DNA from: Paenibacillus sanguinis 2301083 = DSM 16941 | GTDB lineage: Bacteria > Bacillota > Bacilli > Paenibacillales > Paenibacillaceae | NCBI RefSeq assembly: GCF_000374825.1 | Contig: NZ_KB895376.1 | Coordinates: 313,460 to 377,459 of the forward strand | Direction of reading: 5' to 3' | Length of the DNA stretch: 64,000 nt | Part shown: positions 1 to 8,751 of the stretch, in pieces | Layout of the letters: every line of letters begins with the position of its first letter | How positions within the stretch are numbered: the first letter of the stretch is position 1 | Notes under the pieces: model-generated | The model's input: only the letters and a program-made list of their open reading frames with translations | What the model was told of the DNA's origin: nothing | Databases searched by the model: none | Translations under genes and position numbers: made by a program

Positions 1-687
1 GGGAATCAGCCACGGATCAATCCGGCTAATCCAGTGTTCCCGGCCAATCTCCACGAAGAAATCATATACCTTGTCGTGATAGGTTTTATATGCGGTGATC
101 CCGCCAATAACGGACCCGGCAAAAATCACCAGGGCGATCAAGGCATGCATGTACTTAATGTTGCCAATCCAGAGCATTCCGGCGAGAATGACGACATAGC
201 TCAGCGCATTGCCCAAATCGTTTTGCGCCATAACCGCCACGAACGGAATGAACGTTATCAGACAGACCGGCACAACATCTCGCCAGAAGGCAAGGCGAGG
301 CTTGCGCTTGCGCAGCAGCATGAAGCCCAGGAAGATAACCAGCAGCAACTTGAAGAATTCAGCCGGTTGGAAGCTTTGCTTGATAATCGGGATGGTTAGC
401 CACCCCTTGGCATTGTAATAGGTATTGCCAACGAGCATAACAACCAATAGCAGCCCGAAGCCAAACAGGTATAAGTAAGGCGCATATTTGATCACCAGAC
501 GGTAATCCAGCAAAGAAACGCCGAAAAACACCACGAAGCCGATTAAATAATACACCAGCATGCGCAAATGATAGCCATGGTAAGCCGTATTTGACGTTGC
601 GCTGTACAACACAGTAATGCTGATCCCCATTAACAGCAGGAGGATAAACACGATGGTGTAATCGATTTTCTTCAATTTGCTCAGCAT
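1..687 (-). CDS. FtsW/RodA/SpoVE-family peptidoglycan polymerase, N-terminal part (truncated by window edge)
   Basis: This is a reading frame open to the left window edge, of which the first 229 codons are present. It starts at ATG 687 behind an AAGAGGG ribosome binding site. The translation begins MLSKLKKIDYTIVF and shows several hydrophobic membrane segments. The conserved SEDS signatures are visible: an FQPAEFFK stretch (family usual form QPSEFxK) and AQNDLGNAL (family QPDLGTAL). SEDS proteins are multi-pass glycosyltransferases that polymerise lipid II during elongation, division or spore cortex formation. The missing C-terminus prevents deciding between RodA, FtsW and SpoVE. The next gene upstream is on the same strand but is separated by a terminator, so this gene is probably its own transcription unit. 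Confidence 0.85.
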   Translation of the reverse strand, partial: MLSKLKKIDYTIVFILLLLMGISITVLYSATSNTAYHGYHLRMLVYYLIGFVVFFGVSLLDYRLVIKYAPYLYLFGFGLLLVVMLVGNTYYNAKGWLTIPIIKQSFQPAEFFKLLLVIFLGFMLLRKRKPRLAFWRDVVPVCLITFIPFVAVMAQNDLGNALSYVVILAGMLWIGNIKYMHALIALVIFAGSVIGGITAYKTYHDKVYDFFVEIGREHWISRIDPWLIP

Positions 688-807
688 GACAAGCCCTCTT
701 TTCCTCAAGTCGATCAGCGGACTTTCCAGCTTGCTCGGCTTAAATCTACCCACATCTCTACATTAAAAGATACGCGGTTAAAGTACAATTGGTTGCTCCC
801 CCGCAAA

Positions 808-838
808 AAAAAGAACGCCGACACGGATCGTCGGCGTC
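808..838 (-). terminator. Intrinsic terminator of the small beta-rich protein gene
   Basis: The arms ACGCCGAC (815-822) and GTCGGCGT (830-837) form a perfect stem. An A-run at about 805-812 reads as a U-tract on the minus strand. It closes the unit starting at 1227 and insulates the downstream SEDS gene. Confidence 0.8.
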
Positions 839-891
839 AATAAATAACCTCGGGATAGAAAGGGGCGCGCATGGAAGGTCTTACCAGTCGG

Positions 892-912
892 TGCACAACT
901 CAGAGTTGTGCA
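892..912. repeat. 9-bp perfect inverted repeat
   Basis: TGCACAACT, a 3-nt loop and AGTTGTGCA form a perfect dyad 40 bp downstream of the stop codon of the small gene ending at 952. It has no U-tract on either strand, so it is more likely an mRNA 3' structure or a protein site than a terminator. Confidence 0.5.
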
Positions 913-951
913 ATAGGCTTCATGCGAAAGCACTGTCAAGCACGATATACC

Positions 952-1227
952 TTACACGTTAGTAATTAAAGTCACGATTCCCGTCGCTGCAGTACCCGCG
1001 AATACTCCAATGGTCTGAATATTGCCAAGTCCAACGGAGAACGTGCTACCAGCGGCCACAGGCTGGATGAAGCTGGGAGCATTATAGCGGGTGATGCGAA
1101 GCTCGACATTCCCCGCCGTCGCCGTGATCGTGACAATACCGGTGACACCAAGCGGATCAGGGGCCACAAAATACCCTTGCCCCACCCCGGCGGCTTGCGT
1201 ATAGGGCAGCGTCAAAGTAACAGCCAT
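952..1227 (-). CDS. Small Ala/Thr/Val-rich beta-strand protein, possible endospore-appendage (Ena)-like subunit
   Basis: This 91-residue protein starts at ATG 1227 behind a very strong AAAGGAGG site and ends in a dedicated terminator. It has no signal peptide, no transmembrane helix, no cysteine and no lysine. It is built of alternating Val/Thr/Ile strands (GIVTITATAGNVELRI, then GSTFSVGLGNIQTIGV and ATGIVTLITNV). The order of short strands, an xGSxFSV element and a C-terminal GxxTLxT strand recalls the jelly-roll subunits of Bacillus endospore appendages (DUF3992/Ena), but that resemblance is my own pattern match. Those Ena proteins use cysteines for fibre cross-linking and this one has none. 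Treat it as a hypothetical structural protein, probably well expressed. Confidence 0.7.
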   Translation of the reverse strand: MAVTLTLPYTQAAGVGQGYFVAPDPLGVTGIVTITATAGNVELRITRYNAPSFIQPVAAGSTFSVGLGNIQTIGVFAGTAATGIVTLITNV

Positions 1228-1371
1228 GTTGAATCTCCTCCTTTCAGGTTATACCACATTCTATGAAACTATTTCTTAGTGGTTAGCGACATTTGATTGA
1301 GGAGATTCATCCATTTTTCTGTTATTTCCGAGACAATTAGCTAGATTTCCGGATAATAGTCCAACGGGCTG

Positions 1372-2265
1372 CTAAGCTTTATTACGTGCAACGCCCAGCA
1401 CATGGCGTTCAATTCCGGCCAAATCAGGCACGGTAATAATCTCGTCCCAATGCCCGGCGGCGCGCAGCAGCGCAGCTACTGCTGCAGCCTGACCCATCCC
1501 CAGTTCAAAGCCGATCAAGCGCGGCGGCCGGGGCAACAAGCCAAGCTGCGCCATCATGATCCGGTAGGGAACCAGCCCGTCCGGGCCGCCGTCCAGCGCA
1601 CCGCGCGGTTCATAATCTCGCACCTCCGGCTGAAGGTGCGAAATCTCCTCCGCCGGAATATACGGCGGATTCGACACCACGATGTCCAGCGGCTCGCCAG
1701 CGAACGGTTCAAGCAGGTCCCCCTGCTTGAACGTGACGGCAAGGCCGAGCCGCCGGACATTGGCCTGCGCCACCGCCAGGGCGTCCGGCGAGATATCGCT
1801 CGCCGCGACGTGCCACGCCGGGCGCAGGGAAGCCAGCGCGGCGGCAATCGCGCCGCTGCCGGTGCCAATATCGGCGGCGCGGGGCGTGCCGCCAGGCCAT
1901 AGCGAATCGCCTTCAAGCGCGATTCGCTCCACGAGCAGCTCCGTCTCCGGGCGAGGGATCAGCACCGCCGGATTGACCTGGAAGGTCAATCCGTAGAACT
2001 CCTGCTCCCCGATAATATACTGCGCTGGCTCGCCCGCCGCTTTGCGGCGGATGACCTCCTCCCAGGCGTCTCTGCGCTCCGCCGGGAAGGGATCGCGCAG
2101 GGCGGCGAGATAAGCCGCCCCCTCCAGCTCCAGCACATGCCGAAGCAGCAGCTCGGCATTCGCATCCGGCTCACCGATGCCGGCTGCAGCTAAAAAAGAA
2201 GAAGCCTCTTTGCGGGCTTCCCAAATGGTGACTGTTCCGGATAACCGGTAGCCTTCACTCTTCAA
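1372..2265 (-). CDS. prmC: Peptide chain release factor N5-glutamine methyltransferase
   Basis: PrmC (HemK) methylates the glutamine of the GGQ motif in release factors, using S-adenosylmethionine. The 297-residue protein has the helical N-terminal substrate domain, the SAM-binding DIGTGSG motif at about residues 132-138, and the catalytic NPPY at 199-202 (context VVSNPPYIP). It uses a TTG start at 2265. The AAAGGAG ribosome binding site lies inside the last codons of prfA and overlaps its stop, 5 bp away, so translation is probably coupled to prfA. It sits directly downstream of its own substrate gene, as in other Firmicutes. Confidence 0.95.
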   Translation of the reverse strand: MKSEGYRLSGTVTIWEARKEASSFLAAAGIGEPDANAELLLRHVLELEGAAYLAALRDPFPAERRDAWEEVIRRKAAGEPAQYIIGEQEFYGLTFQVNPAVLIPRPETELLVERIALEGDSLWPGGTPRAADIGTGSGAIAAALASLRPAWHVAASDISPDALAVAQANVRRLGLAVTFKQGDLLEPFAGEPLDIVVSNPPYIPAEEISHLQPEVRDYEPRGALDGGPDGLVPYRIMMAQLGLLPRPPRLIGFELGMGQAAAVAALLRAAGHWDEIITVPDLAGIERHVLGVARNKA

Positions 2266-2270
2266 TCGTC

Positions 2271-3338
2271 TTATTCTCCTTTATCCATCAACTCAGCCTG
2301 CTCGGCAATCGTCAGGGCCGAAACGATATCTTCGATCTCGCCGTTCATGACCTGATCCAGCTTGTGCAAAGTGAGTCCGATCCGGTGATCGGTCACCCGG
2401 CTTTGCGGGAAGTTATAAGTCCGGATACGCTCGCTGCGGTCCCCGGTGCCCACTTTGCTCTTGCGTTCTCCGGCATATTTGGCTTCCTCTTCCTGGCGCT
2501 TAAGGTCAAAAATCCGGGCGCGAAGCACTTGCAGTGCCTTCTCCTTATTGGAGTTCTGCGATTTGCCATCCTGACAGGTCGCTACGATGCCTGTCGGGAT
2601 ATGTGTCACCCGCACTGCCGACTTGGTCGTGTTAACCGATTGGCCGCCTGCACCGCTGGAACAGAAGGTGTCTACCCGAATATCCTTATCCAGGATTTCG
2701 ATATCCACATCTTCCACTTCCGGCAACACCGCAACGGTAGAGGTGGAGGTATGAATCCGCCCCCCCGATTCCGTCGTTGGGATACGCTGCACGCGATGCG
2801 CGCCACTCTCATATTTCATTTTGCTGTACGCCCCGCGGCCGTTGATCATAAAGATCACTTCTTTAAAACCGCCGAGGTCGCTTTCGTTCATATCCATAAT
2901 ATCAACACGCCAGCCTTGGGAGTCAGCATACCGTGTATACATCCGGTACAGATCAGAAGCGAACAAAGCCGCTTCATCCCCTCCGGCAGCACCGCGAATT
3001 TCCACAATCACGTTCTTCTCATCATTTGGATCCTTGGGAAGCAGCAGCACACGAATCTTCTCTTCCAGTTCCTGATGGCGTGCGCTTAATTCCTCAATCT
3101 CCATCTTGACCATTTCACGCATTTCATCGTCCAGCTTTTCAGCTTGCATTGCCTTGGCCGCATCCAACTCTGCAATGACATTTTTATATTCAACAAACGC
3201 CTCATAAGCCGGCTGCAAATCCGATTGTTCTTTGGAGTAATCCCGCAGCTTCTTTGAATCATTCGCCACATCCGGATCACAAAGCAGCTCGCTGAGCTTT
3301 TCATAACGGTCGGCCAGGGATTGTAGTCGGTCCAACAA
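2271..3338 (-). CDS. prfA: Peptide chain release factor 1
   Basis: RF1 recognises UAA and UAG stop codons and triggers peptide release on the ribosome. The 355-residue length is standard. The codon-recognition PxT motif is seen as IPTTES at about 187-189, and the catalytic GGQ at 231-233 ([10 protein letters not shown]). The ORF begins at TTG 3338 immediately followed by a second TTG codon (Leu). The AGAGG-type ribosome binding site is about 8 bp upstream. prmC follows after 5 bp, forming a two-gene operon. The upstream 650 bp contain no gene. Confidence 0.97.
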   Translation of the reverse strand: MLDRLQSLADRYEKLSELLCDPDVANDSKKLRDYSKEQSDLQPAYEAFVEYKNVIAELDAAKAMQAEKLDDEMREMVKMEIEELSARHQELEEKIRVLLLPKDPNDEKNVIVEIRGAAGGDEAALFASDLYRMYTRYADSQGWRVDIMDMNESDLGGFKEVIFMINGRGAYSKMKYESGAHRVQRIPTTESGGRIHTSTSTVAVLPEVEDVDIEILDKDIRVDTFCSSGAGGQSVNTTKSAVRVTHIPTGIVATCQDGKSQNSNKEKALQVLRARIFDLKRQEEEAKYAGERKSKVGTGDRSERIRTYNFPQSRVTDHRIGLTLHKLDQVMNGEIEDIVSALTIAEQAELMDKGE

Positions 3339-3990
3339 GGGAAGTCACCTCTCTTCACATTCACAATAATTCTTCATTATAACCGGGGTAAACGACTTTT
3401 TATTATAGCACAAAACGGACGTATTGAATAGCTCCCCTATGGTCAACTTCTCTAGAATTTTTCATAAAAGTGCCTGACGGGTGAGGGAGCCTGGGATAGG
3501 GGCTAAGGGAACGAAACTGCAATTCAGATTATATATACGTCACCTAATAAGTCATTTAAATACATCATCTGAACCTTAACGTGAATTTCAATCATCTATT
3601 ATCTCATAAATTATATAATCGCCTATCGTATCGCTCATCATGATCTAACAGGAAATTTTCCAGCTAAAATTCACATTTACCCCAACCCTAAACAAGTAAC
3701 TTGAATTTCTCAGACTGTTAAGAAAGGGCGTAACGTACTATTTTTATGGAGAAGAACCCTATAGGCTAAGGACTTTTCTATCCGAGATGCACGTAAAACC
3801 AAATTTCTCAACAATCTGAGTATTTAAGCGAAGTAAAGTAGCCCCTGCGTTAGCGGGTTCCTGTGCCAGTTGCGAGCAGAATCCAGCTTGATTCAAGGTA
3901 AATTTAACCAGTGCCACCCTCATTGTTTTCATGTAAAATATTCTCACACTACTGCACCGGATATTAAACGGAAACGAGGAGGCATCGTCC
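3339..3990. other. 652-bp intergenic region with two dispersed repeats, no gene seen
   Basis: The gap between divergent prfA and the LysR gene holds one short GGA/TCC dyad repeat at about 3648-3672 and one copy of the 109-bp hairpin element at 3711-3819. The first 300 bp are AT-rich and must include the prfA promoter, but I cannot pick it confidently. Short ORFs here on both strands lack ribosome binding sites. Confidence 0.7.
3711..3819 (+). repeat. Long-hairpin dispersed element, copy A
   Basis: This is one of three copies (others 38686-38793 reversed, 57577-57685). It begins CAGACTGTTAAGAAAGGGCG and ends with the complementary TTTCTCAACAATCTG. The centre contains GAAGAACCCT, a loop of about 7 nt and AAGGACTTTTC. 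The whole unit can fold back on itself with internal mismatches. Copy A is the most diverged. Confidence 0.8.
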
Positions 3991-4908
3991 GTGGATCTGT
4001 TGGACTTGAAAGTCTTTATTGCCGTAGCCGAAACGGAGAGCATGAGCAAAGCGGCTCACTACGTCGCTCTGACACAGCCTGCTGTCAGCATTCGCATCGC
4101 CGGCCTGGAAGCTGAGCTAGGTGCTTCCCTGTTCCATCGCACACGCTCCGGCGCTTTTCTGACAGAAGCCGGACGCAAATACTACTTCTACGCCCAATAT
4201 GCCCTAAGTGCCCTGGAAGCCGGGCAGGAATCCCTCTGTATGCTATCGGCTCCACCCACCGAGAAAAAGCTGCGCATCGGTATCGTAGAATCGCTGACCC
4301 ATGTTATGCTTCCCACCATTATACAATCGATGAAAGAGCAGACCTCTCTGATTGAGTGGAAGATCAGTACCGGCCAGTCTCTTGATTTGGCCCTCCGCAC
4401 TGCTTCCGGCGAACTCGATATCTCCTTCATCAATCAGACCTTCTCACCGCTCCCTCAGCTTCAAAGTGTCAAGCTATTTGAAGAGCCTTTGGTCTTCATC
4501 GGCCCGAAGCAGTCGGTTTTCCCTCGCTACCGCAGCCTGTCCACTTATTTGGAGGAGGTCCCCTTTATTTTGCTCAAAAGACATATGCCTTTGCGGGAGT
4601 TGCTGGAGCATCAGTTGTTTGCCCCCCTGCGCATGCATCCCCAAAAGCTGATTGAGGTAGACACCTCCCACGTCATTCGCCAAATGGTCGAGCAAGGGAC
4701 AGGCTGCTCCTTTTTGCCCGTTTCCTCCCTGTGGCCCTCCGGCCGAGATGCGTCTATCGAAAGAATCTCCCTACCCGAAATTCAGCTGCAACAGAGCTTT
4801 TATTGTGTATATTCGCAATCCGCATCGGATCAAATCCTGAATTCACTGCCTAAACTGCAAGCTGGCATTATTACTCAAGTAGACCAATTCCGCAATAACA
4901 GGAACTAA
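3991..4908 (+). CDS. LysR-type transcriptional regulator
   Basis: This 305-residue protein starts at GTG 3991 behind an ACGAGGAGG site. It has the N-terminal winged helix of LysR regulators (LDLKVFIAVAETESMSKAA, then LTQPAVSIRIAGLEAELGASLF) and a C-terminal periplasmic-binding-like effector domain. It is encoded just upstream of, and in the same direction as, an ABC importer and hydrolase operon starting at 5035, so it most likely controls that operon in response to its substrate. LysR regulators are more often divergent from their targets, so the codirectional placement is a mild oddity. The effector is unknown. Confidence 0.9.
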   Translation: MDLLDLKVFIAVAETESMSKAAHYVALTQPAVSIRIAGLEAELGASLFHRTRSGAFLTEAGRKYYFYAQYALSALEAGQESLCMLSAPPTEKKLRIGIVESLTHVMLPTIIQSMKEQTSLIEWKISTGQSLDLALRTASGELDISFINQTFSPLPQLQSVKLFEEPLVFIGPKQSVFPRYRSLSTYLEEVPFILLKRHMPLRELLEHQLFAPLRMHPQKLIEVDTSHVIRQMVEQGTGCSFLPVSSLWPSGRDASIERISLPEIQLQQSFYCVYSQSASDQILNSLPKLQAGIITQVDQFRNNRN

Positions 4909-4940
4909 TCATCTCCTTCATTCCCCTCTCTCATTATCTA

Positions 4941-5004
4941 TGTTATATATAAGTTAATTTATCTGACATAAAAATCTCTTATCACCTTCATTGTGTTATA
5001 TATA
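4941..5004 (+). promoter_or_regulatory. Candidate control region of the ABC importer operon (direct TGTTATATATA repeats)
   Basis: The AT-rich gap between the LysR gene and the ATPase carries the 11-mer TGTTATATATA twice, at 4941-4951 and 4994-5004. The 53-bp start-to-start spacing puts them on about the same helix face. They may be LysR sites or promoter elements. The assignment is inference. Confidence 0.35.
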
Positions 5005-5034
5005 CTACTATGTATTTAACACAAAGGAGGTGCG

Positions 5035-5838
5035 ATGAAGATGAATCCTTACAAGATGGAGCTTGAGAACATCAGTAAAACCTATCCGTCCGCAGACGGC
5101 ACTTTGGTTCAAGCACTAGGCCCGATCGATATGCGGATTCCCAATCACCGCTTTGTCAGCATCGTGGGTCCCAGCGGGTGTGGGAAATCCACCTTGTTCA
5201 ATATCATTTCCGGGCTGCTTGACAATACGGAAGGGGCTATTTATGTCAATGGCAATCGTGTCGATGGATTGACCGGTATCACCGGCTACATGCTGCAGAA
5301 GGACTTGCTCCTTCCCTGGAGGACCATTCTGGACAACGTGATACTTGGCTTGGAGATTCAAGGCACTTCCAAACGGGAGGCTAAAGCCAAGGCGCTCCCC
5401 TTGCTACACAAATATGGCCTTAAGGGGTTTGAGTATCATTTCCCGGCCCAGCTCTCCGGAGGGATGAGACAGAGGGCGGCACTGCTTCGCACCATCCTGT
5501 ATGATCGGGACGTCATTTTGCTGGATGAGCCCTTCGGCGCTCTGGATGCCCAGACCCGTGCCATGATGCAAGAGTGGCTGCTCGACCTCTGGGACGACTT
5601 TCAAAAAACGATTCTCTTCGTCACCCATGACATGGAAGAGGCCATCTACCTCTCTGATGAGGTATACATTATGACCTCCCGTCCAGGCACAATCAAGCGG
5701 CATCTGATGATTGACTTGCCCCGGCCGCGGAAGCCGCAGATCATCACCTCGCCGGAATTTACTCAATTGAAGGAAGAAGCGTTACGTACGCTTTCCGAAG
5801 AAACCCTGAAGGCATATCAGCAGGAAGCTGCCGGTTAA
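5035..5838 (+). CDS. ABC transporter ATP-binding protein (nitrate/sulfonate/taurine type)
   Basis: This is the ATPase subunit of an importer of the NrtD/SsuB/TauB class, 267 residues. It shows Walker A GPSGCGKST at about residues 43-51, the signature LSGGMRQRAALLR, and Walker B VILLDEPFGALD with a following switch histidine (FVTHDMEEA). The ATG at 5035 is only 4 bp from AGGAGG, so the in-frame ATG at 5041 (spacing 10) is an equally good or better start. A permease and a lipoprotein receptor follow in the same direction, giving a complete three-part importer. Confidence 0.92.
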   Translation: MKMNPYKMELENISKTYPSADGTLVQALGPIDMRIPNHRFVSIVGPSGCGKSTLFNIISGLLDNTEGAIYVNGNRVDGLTGITGYMLQKDLLLPWRTILDNVILGLEIQGTSKREAKAKALPLLHKYGLKGFEYHFPAQLSGGMRQRAALLRTILYDRDVILLDEPFGALDAQTRAMMQEWLLDLWDDFQKTILFVTHDMEEAIYLSDEVYIMTSRPGTIKRHLMIDLPRPRKPQIITSPEFTQLKEEALRTLSEETLKAYQQEAAG

Positions 5839-5866
5839 AAGCCAAAACCGAAAGGAGTGAGCAACG

Positions 5867-6733
5867 ATGCCAAGTGAAGGAGATGTCGTAGAACGCAACG
5901 GGAGCCTGAGCAAGCTAAAAAATGCTCCGTTCCCCCGCACCCGGACCAACGCCTTGAAGTACGAAATGTCCACACCCAAACCCTGGCTCGTTAATATCGG
6001 GCGTTTGGCGTTATTCCTCGCGGTCCTGCTCCTGTGGGAGCTTGGAGCCGGTATCGGATGGATTAACTCCTTTTTCTGGAGTCAGCCTTCAGAGATCGCC
6101 CGCACATGGTTAACCAGTGTACAGACGGGAGCCGTCTGGCAGGATACCTTCTATACCTTCCGCTCCACCGTGTACGGGTTTCTGCTAGGAACGGCAGGGG
6201 GCACGCTGCTAGGTTTATCATTCTGGTGGTCCAAATATTATGCCCGGATTTTTGAACCGTTCATCATTATGTTTGAAGCCATGCCCAAATTGGCCCTCGC
6301 CCCCATCATCGTGTTGGTCTTCGGAATCGGAATGGGCTCCAAGGTCGCCATGGGTTTTGCCATCACTGTCGTTATTACAACTCTGACCACTTACAACGGG
6401 GTGCGGAGCGTCGACAAAGACTTGGTTCGCATGGTGTATTCTCTGGGCGCTTCCCGGCTGCAAGTATTCAGTAAAGTCATCGTTCCCACAGCCATTCCGG
6501 CGATGATCTCCGCCTTGCGTATCAATATCGGGTTGGCACTCACTGGAGCCATCGTTGGTGAATATATCGGCTCCGAGCAAGGCCTGGGCCGAATGATCTT
6601 CTATGCAGGTCAAACCTATGAGATCAGTCTCATTTGGGCTAATATATTTAACTTGTCCATCCTGTCCATGTTGCTGTACATTCTGGTCGGCAAGCTGGAG
6701 GGATATTTACTCAAAGGCTTCACTCATAAATAA
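5867..6733 (+). CDS. ABC transporter permease (nitrate/sulfonate/taurine type)
   Basis: This 288-residue inner-membrane protein has about six hydrophobic segments and the BPD_transp_1 EAA-like loop (LVRMVYSLGASRLQVFSKVIVPTAIP, quoted in parts: SLGASRLQVF and VIVPTAIPAM). It starts at ATG 5867 behind AAAGGAG. The 45-residue charged N-terminal extension before the first membrane helix is longer than usual for SsuC or TauC. It forms the channel of the importer with the flanking ATPase and lipoprotein. Confidence 0.9.
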   Translation: MPSEGDVVERNGSLSKLKNAPFPRTRTNALKYEMSTPKPWLVNIGRLALFLAVLLLWELGAGIGWINSFFWSQPSEIARTWLTSVQTGAVWQDTFYTFRSTVYGFLLGTAGGTLLGLSFWWSKYYARIFEPFIIMFEAMPKLALAPIIVLVFGIGMGSKVAMGFAITVVITTLTTYNGVRSVDKDLVRMVYSLGASRLQVFSKVIVPTAIPAMISALRINIGLALTGAIVGEYIGSEQGLGRMIFYAGQTYEISLIWANIFNLSILSMLLYILVGKLEGYLLKGFTHK

Positions 6734-6739
6734 ATTGTG

Positions 6740-6755
6740 GATTCGACATCGAATC
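6740..6755. repeat. Short palindrome shared with the 30.8-kb element
   Basis: GATTCGACATCGAATC is a perfect dyad around a 2-nt centre, in the gap between permease and lipoprotein genes. The following bases (TTGAA) continue a match to about 30814-30834, where the sequence is GATTCAACATCGAATCTTGAA. The shared stretch suggests a remnant of the same dispersed element. Confidence 0.45.
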
Positions 6756-6801
6756 TTGAACTCGCACATAAAGAGAACACGGATATGGAGGGGGAACTAT
6801 C

Positions 6802-7863
6802 ATGAATCAACGCTTGTTATTCACTCGTTGCGCCTGGCTGCCTGCCATCGTGCTGATCATCACACTGATTGCCGGGTGCGGCACCAATACCGCACAGAGT
6901 CCGGCACCTGCTCCAGCAGATGATTCTTCCCTGGGCACGGAAGCCAGTAATCAAGGCGGCTCAAATCAAACGAAGGAACTGACCATTGCCGAGCCCGTTC
7001 ACAGCACGGGGTATTTACCGCTTTACATCGCCATTCGCAAAAATTTGTTTGAAGGATTGAGCGTTAAGGCCGTGACTCTTTCGGGAGGAAGCGCGCATAC
7101 CAACGCTGTCTTGACCGATCAGGCCTTTGGATTCATCGGCGGCCCGGAGCATAATGCTTTTGCCAAGGCCAAAGGAGCGGAGCTCCGGGCTATCGTCAAC
7201 ATCGTGAACCGGGGCAATGTATATCTGGTAGCCAGAGCCGATCTGGAACCCGGTGCTGATATCGCCGCCTTCATGAAGGGCAAGACGGTAGCGGTCTCTC
7301 AATACGGGGGAACCCCCAATTCGATTATCCGTTTTCTGGCTGGCGAATGGGGACTGGAACTCAATAAGGATTTGATGCTAAAGGAAGTCGACAATGGAGC
7401 TATCCCTGCCGTATTGCAGCAAAATCAGGGTGATGTAGCCGTCGTAACTGAACCTTTGCTGACACAAGGGATTGAGGAAGGCATCTGGGGCGAGCCCTTC
7501 TACAATGTTCCTCAGGAGCTTGGTCCGTACGCCTACTCCACAATCAATATCAAGCTAGACAACATCACCAATGACCCTGATACGGTCGAGAAATTGGTGG
7601 AAGGCATTCATAAGGGACTGGAATTCATCCGCGACAACAAGGAAGAGAGCATGGAGATTGCCAAGCTGGAATTCCCTACAATGTCCCAGGAGCTGCTGGA
7701 AGCCACGATCGATCGTTCTTATGAGGATGAGATGTGGGAGTATTCCGGTCAAATCACCGAAGAATCTGTAGCTACAGGCCTGTCGGTTGTCCGGGCTGCC
7801 GGGCTGCTGAAAGATGAAAATATCGGCTATAGCGACATTGTAGACACCCAATTTGTTAAGTAA
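6802..7863 (+). CDS. ABC transporter substrate-binding lipoprotein (NrtA/SsuA/TauA class)
   Basis: This 353-residue receptor starts at ATG 6802 behind GGAGGGGG. It has a lipoprotein signal with lipobox LIAGC at about residues 22-26, then a Pro/Ala/Ser linker. The mature part is an NMT1/SsuA-like bilobed binding domain (ELTIAEPVHSTGYLPLYIAI; QNQGDVAVVTEP). Such receptors bind small nitrogen- or sulfur-containing organics. The ligand cannot be read from sequence, but the downstream amidase-like hydrolase suggests an amide, ureido or carbamoyl compound. Confidence 0.9.
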   Translation: MNQRLLFTRCAWLPAIVLIITLIAGCGTNTAQSPAPAPADDSSLGTEASNQGGSNQTKELTIAEPVHSTGYLPLYIAIRKNLFEGLSVKAVTLSGGSAHTNAVLTDQAFGFIGGPEHNAFAKAKGAELRAIVNIVNRGNVYLVARADLEPGADIAAFMKGKTVAVSQYGGTPNSIIRFLAGEWGLELNKDLMLKEVDNGAIPAVLQQNQGDVAVVTEPLLTQGIEEGIWGEPFYNVPQELGPYAYSTINIKLDNITNDPDTVEKLVEGIHKGLEFIRDNKEESMEIAKLEFPTMSQELLEATIDRSYEDEMWEYSGQITEESVATGLSVVRAAGLLKDENIGYSDIVDTQFVK

Positions 7864-7903
7864 CTCAAATTCACCACACTACTACTAAGGAGGCTGTATC
7901 AAT

Positions 7904-8656
7904 ATGAAAGTATGGGACCGCTTTTTGACGGATCGTGATAAGCAAGTATTTGGTAGTGCCGGTTATGACGCCAAGGCTGGCTTTGGCCAGCGCCCTGCCC
8001 TGCTGGTAATTGATGTCAGCTACGGATTTTGCGGACATAAGAAGGAGCCGATTCTGGATTCGGTCAAGCACTGGCGCAATAGCTGCGGCGAAGCCGCTTG
8101 GGAGGCCATCCCTTATATCCAGAAGCTCCTGCAAGCCGCCCGCGACCAACGTATACCCATCTTCTATACCACCGGCATTGAAAGCCGTCCCGATGGATTT
8201 GATGCCGGGGGCTGGCGGCGGAAGAATACCCGCTCGGCGGAAGCCGAGACCATTGCCGGATACGGCGGCAACGAAATTGTACGTGAGATTGCGCCTCAGC
8301 CAGAAGACATCGTGATCGAGAAATTAAAGCCCTCCCCATTTCATGGCACACCACTGGTTGGATATCTGACCGATTTAGGTATCGATACATTACTTATTTG
8401 TGGCACCACAACCGGTGGATGCGTACGAGCCGGGGTCATCGATGCCTTCTCCTACAACTACTATGTCGGCGTGGTTGAAGACTGTACCTTTGACCGCGGG
8501 GAAGCCTCGCACGCTATTAATCTCTTCGACATGAACGCTAAGTATGCCGACGTGGTCAGCACGGAGGAAGCTGTGAATTATATGAAGCAAACGGAGAAAG
8601 GACTGCATGACAGCAAAATCGCCTTCCCAGCCCGCCAGTCCAATGCCACTGTGTAA
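7904..8656 (+). CDS. Isochorismatase-fold cysteine hydrolase (N-carbamoylsarcosine amidase-like)
   Basis: This 250-residue hydrolase starts at ATG 7904 behind AAGGAGG. The cysteine-hydrolase triad is visible: Asp in ALLVIDVSYGF (about residue 31), Lys in EKLKPSPFHGT, and Cys in GTTTGGCVRA. The cis-peptide region precedes the cysteine as usual. Family members hydrolyse isochorismate, nicotinamide, N-carbamoylsarcosine or maleamate. The long N-terminal part (RFLTDRDKQVF) and the FHGT motif fit the carbamoylsarcosine/maleamate-like branch better than isochorismatase. It ends the importer operon, so it probably processes the imported compound in the cytoplasm. Confidence 0.88.
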   Translation: MKVWDRFLTDRDKQVFGSAGYDAKAGFGQRPALLVIDVSYGFCGHKKEPILDSVKHWRNSCGEAAWEAIPYIQKLLQAARDQRIPIFYTTGIESRPDGFDAGGWRRKNTRSAEAETIAGYGGNEIVREIAPQPEDIVIEKLKPSPFHGTPLVGYLTDLGIDTLLICGTTTGGCVRAGVIDAFSYNYYVGVVEDCTFDRGEASHAINLFDMNAKYADVVSTEEAVNYMKQTEKGLHDSKIAFPARQSNATV

Positions 8657-8671
8657 CCTAAGCCCAAGGAA

Positions 8672-8720
8672 GACAGCAAAGGCGGAGCCCAGAGCCCCTG
8701 GGAACTCCGCTTTTGCTGTC
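8672..8720 (+). terminator. Long stem-loop closing the importer-hydrolase operon
   Basis: GACAGCAAAGGCGGAG (8672-8687) pairs with CTCCGCTTTTGCTGTC (8705-8720), with an inner CCCAG/CTGGG stem. The uridines are in the 3' arm rather than after it, so termination may be partial and allow read-through into the MFS gene. Confidence 0.6.
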
Positions 8721-8751
8721 CAATAACGTCAATTTGCCAAGGGGGCCGCAT

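Noticed and set aside
2364..3089. 241-codon plus-strand ORF opposite prfA
   Set aside because: Antisense shadow of a highly conserved gene.
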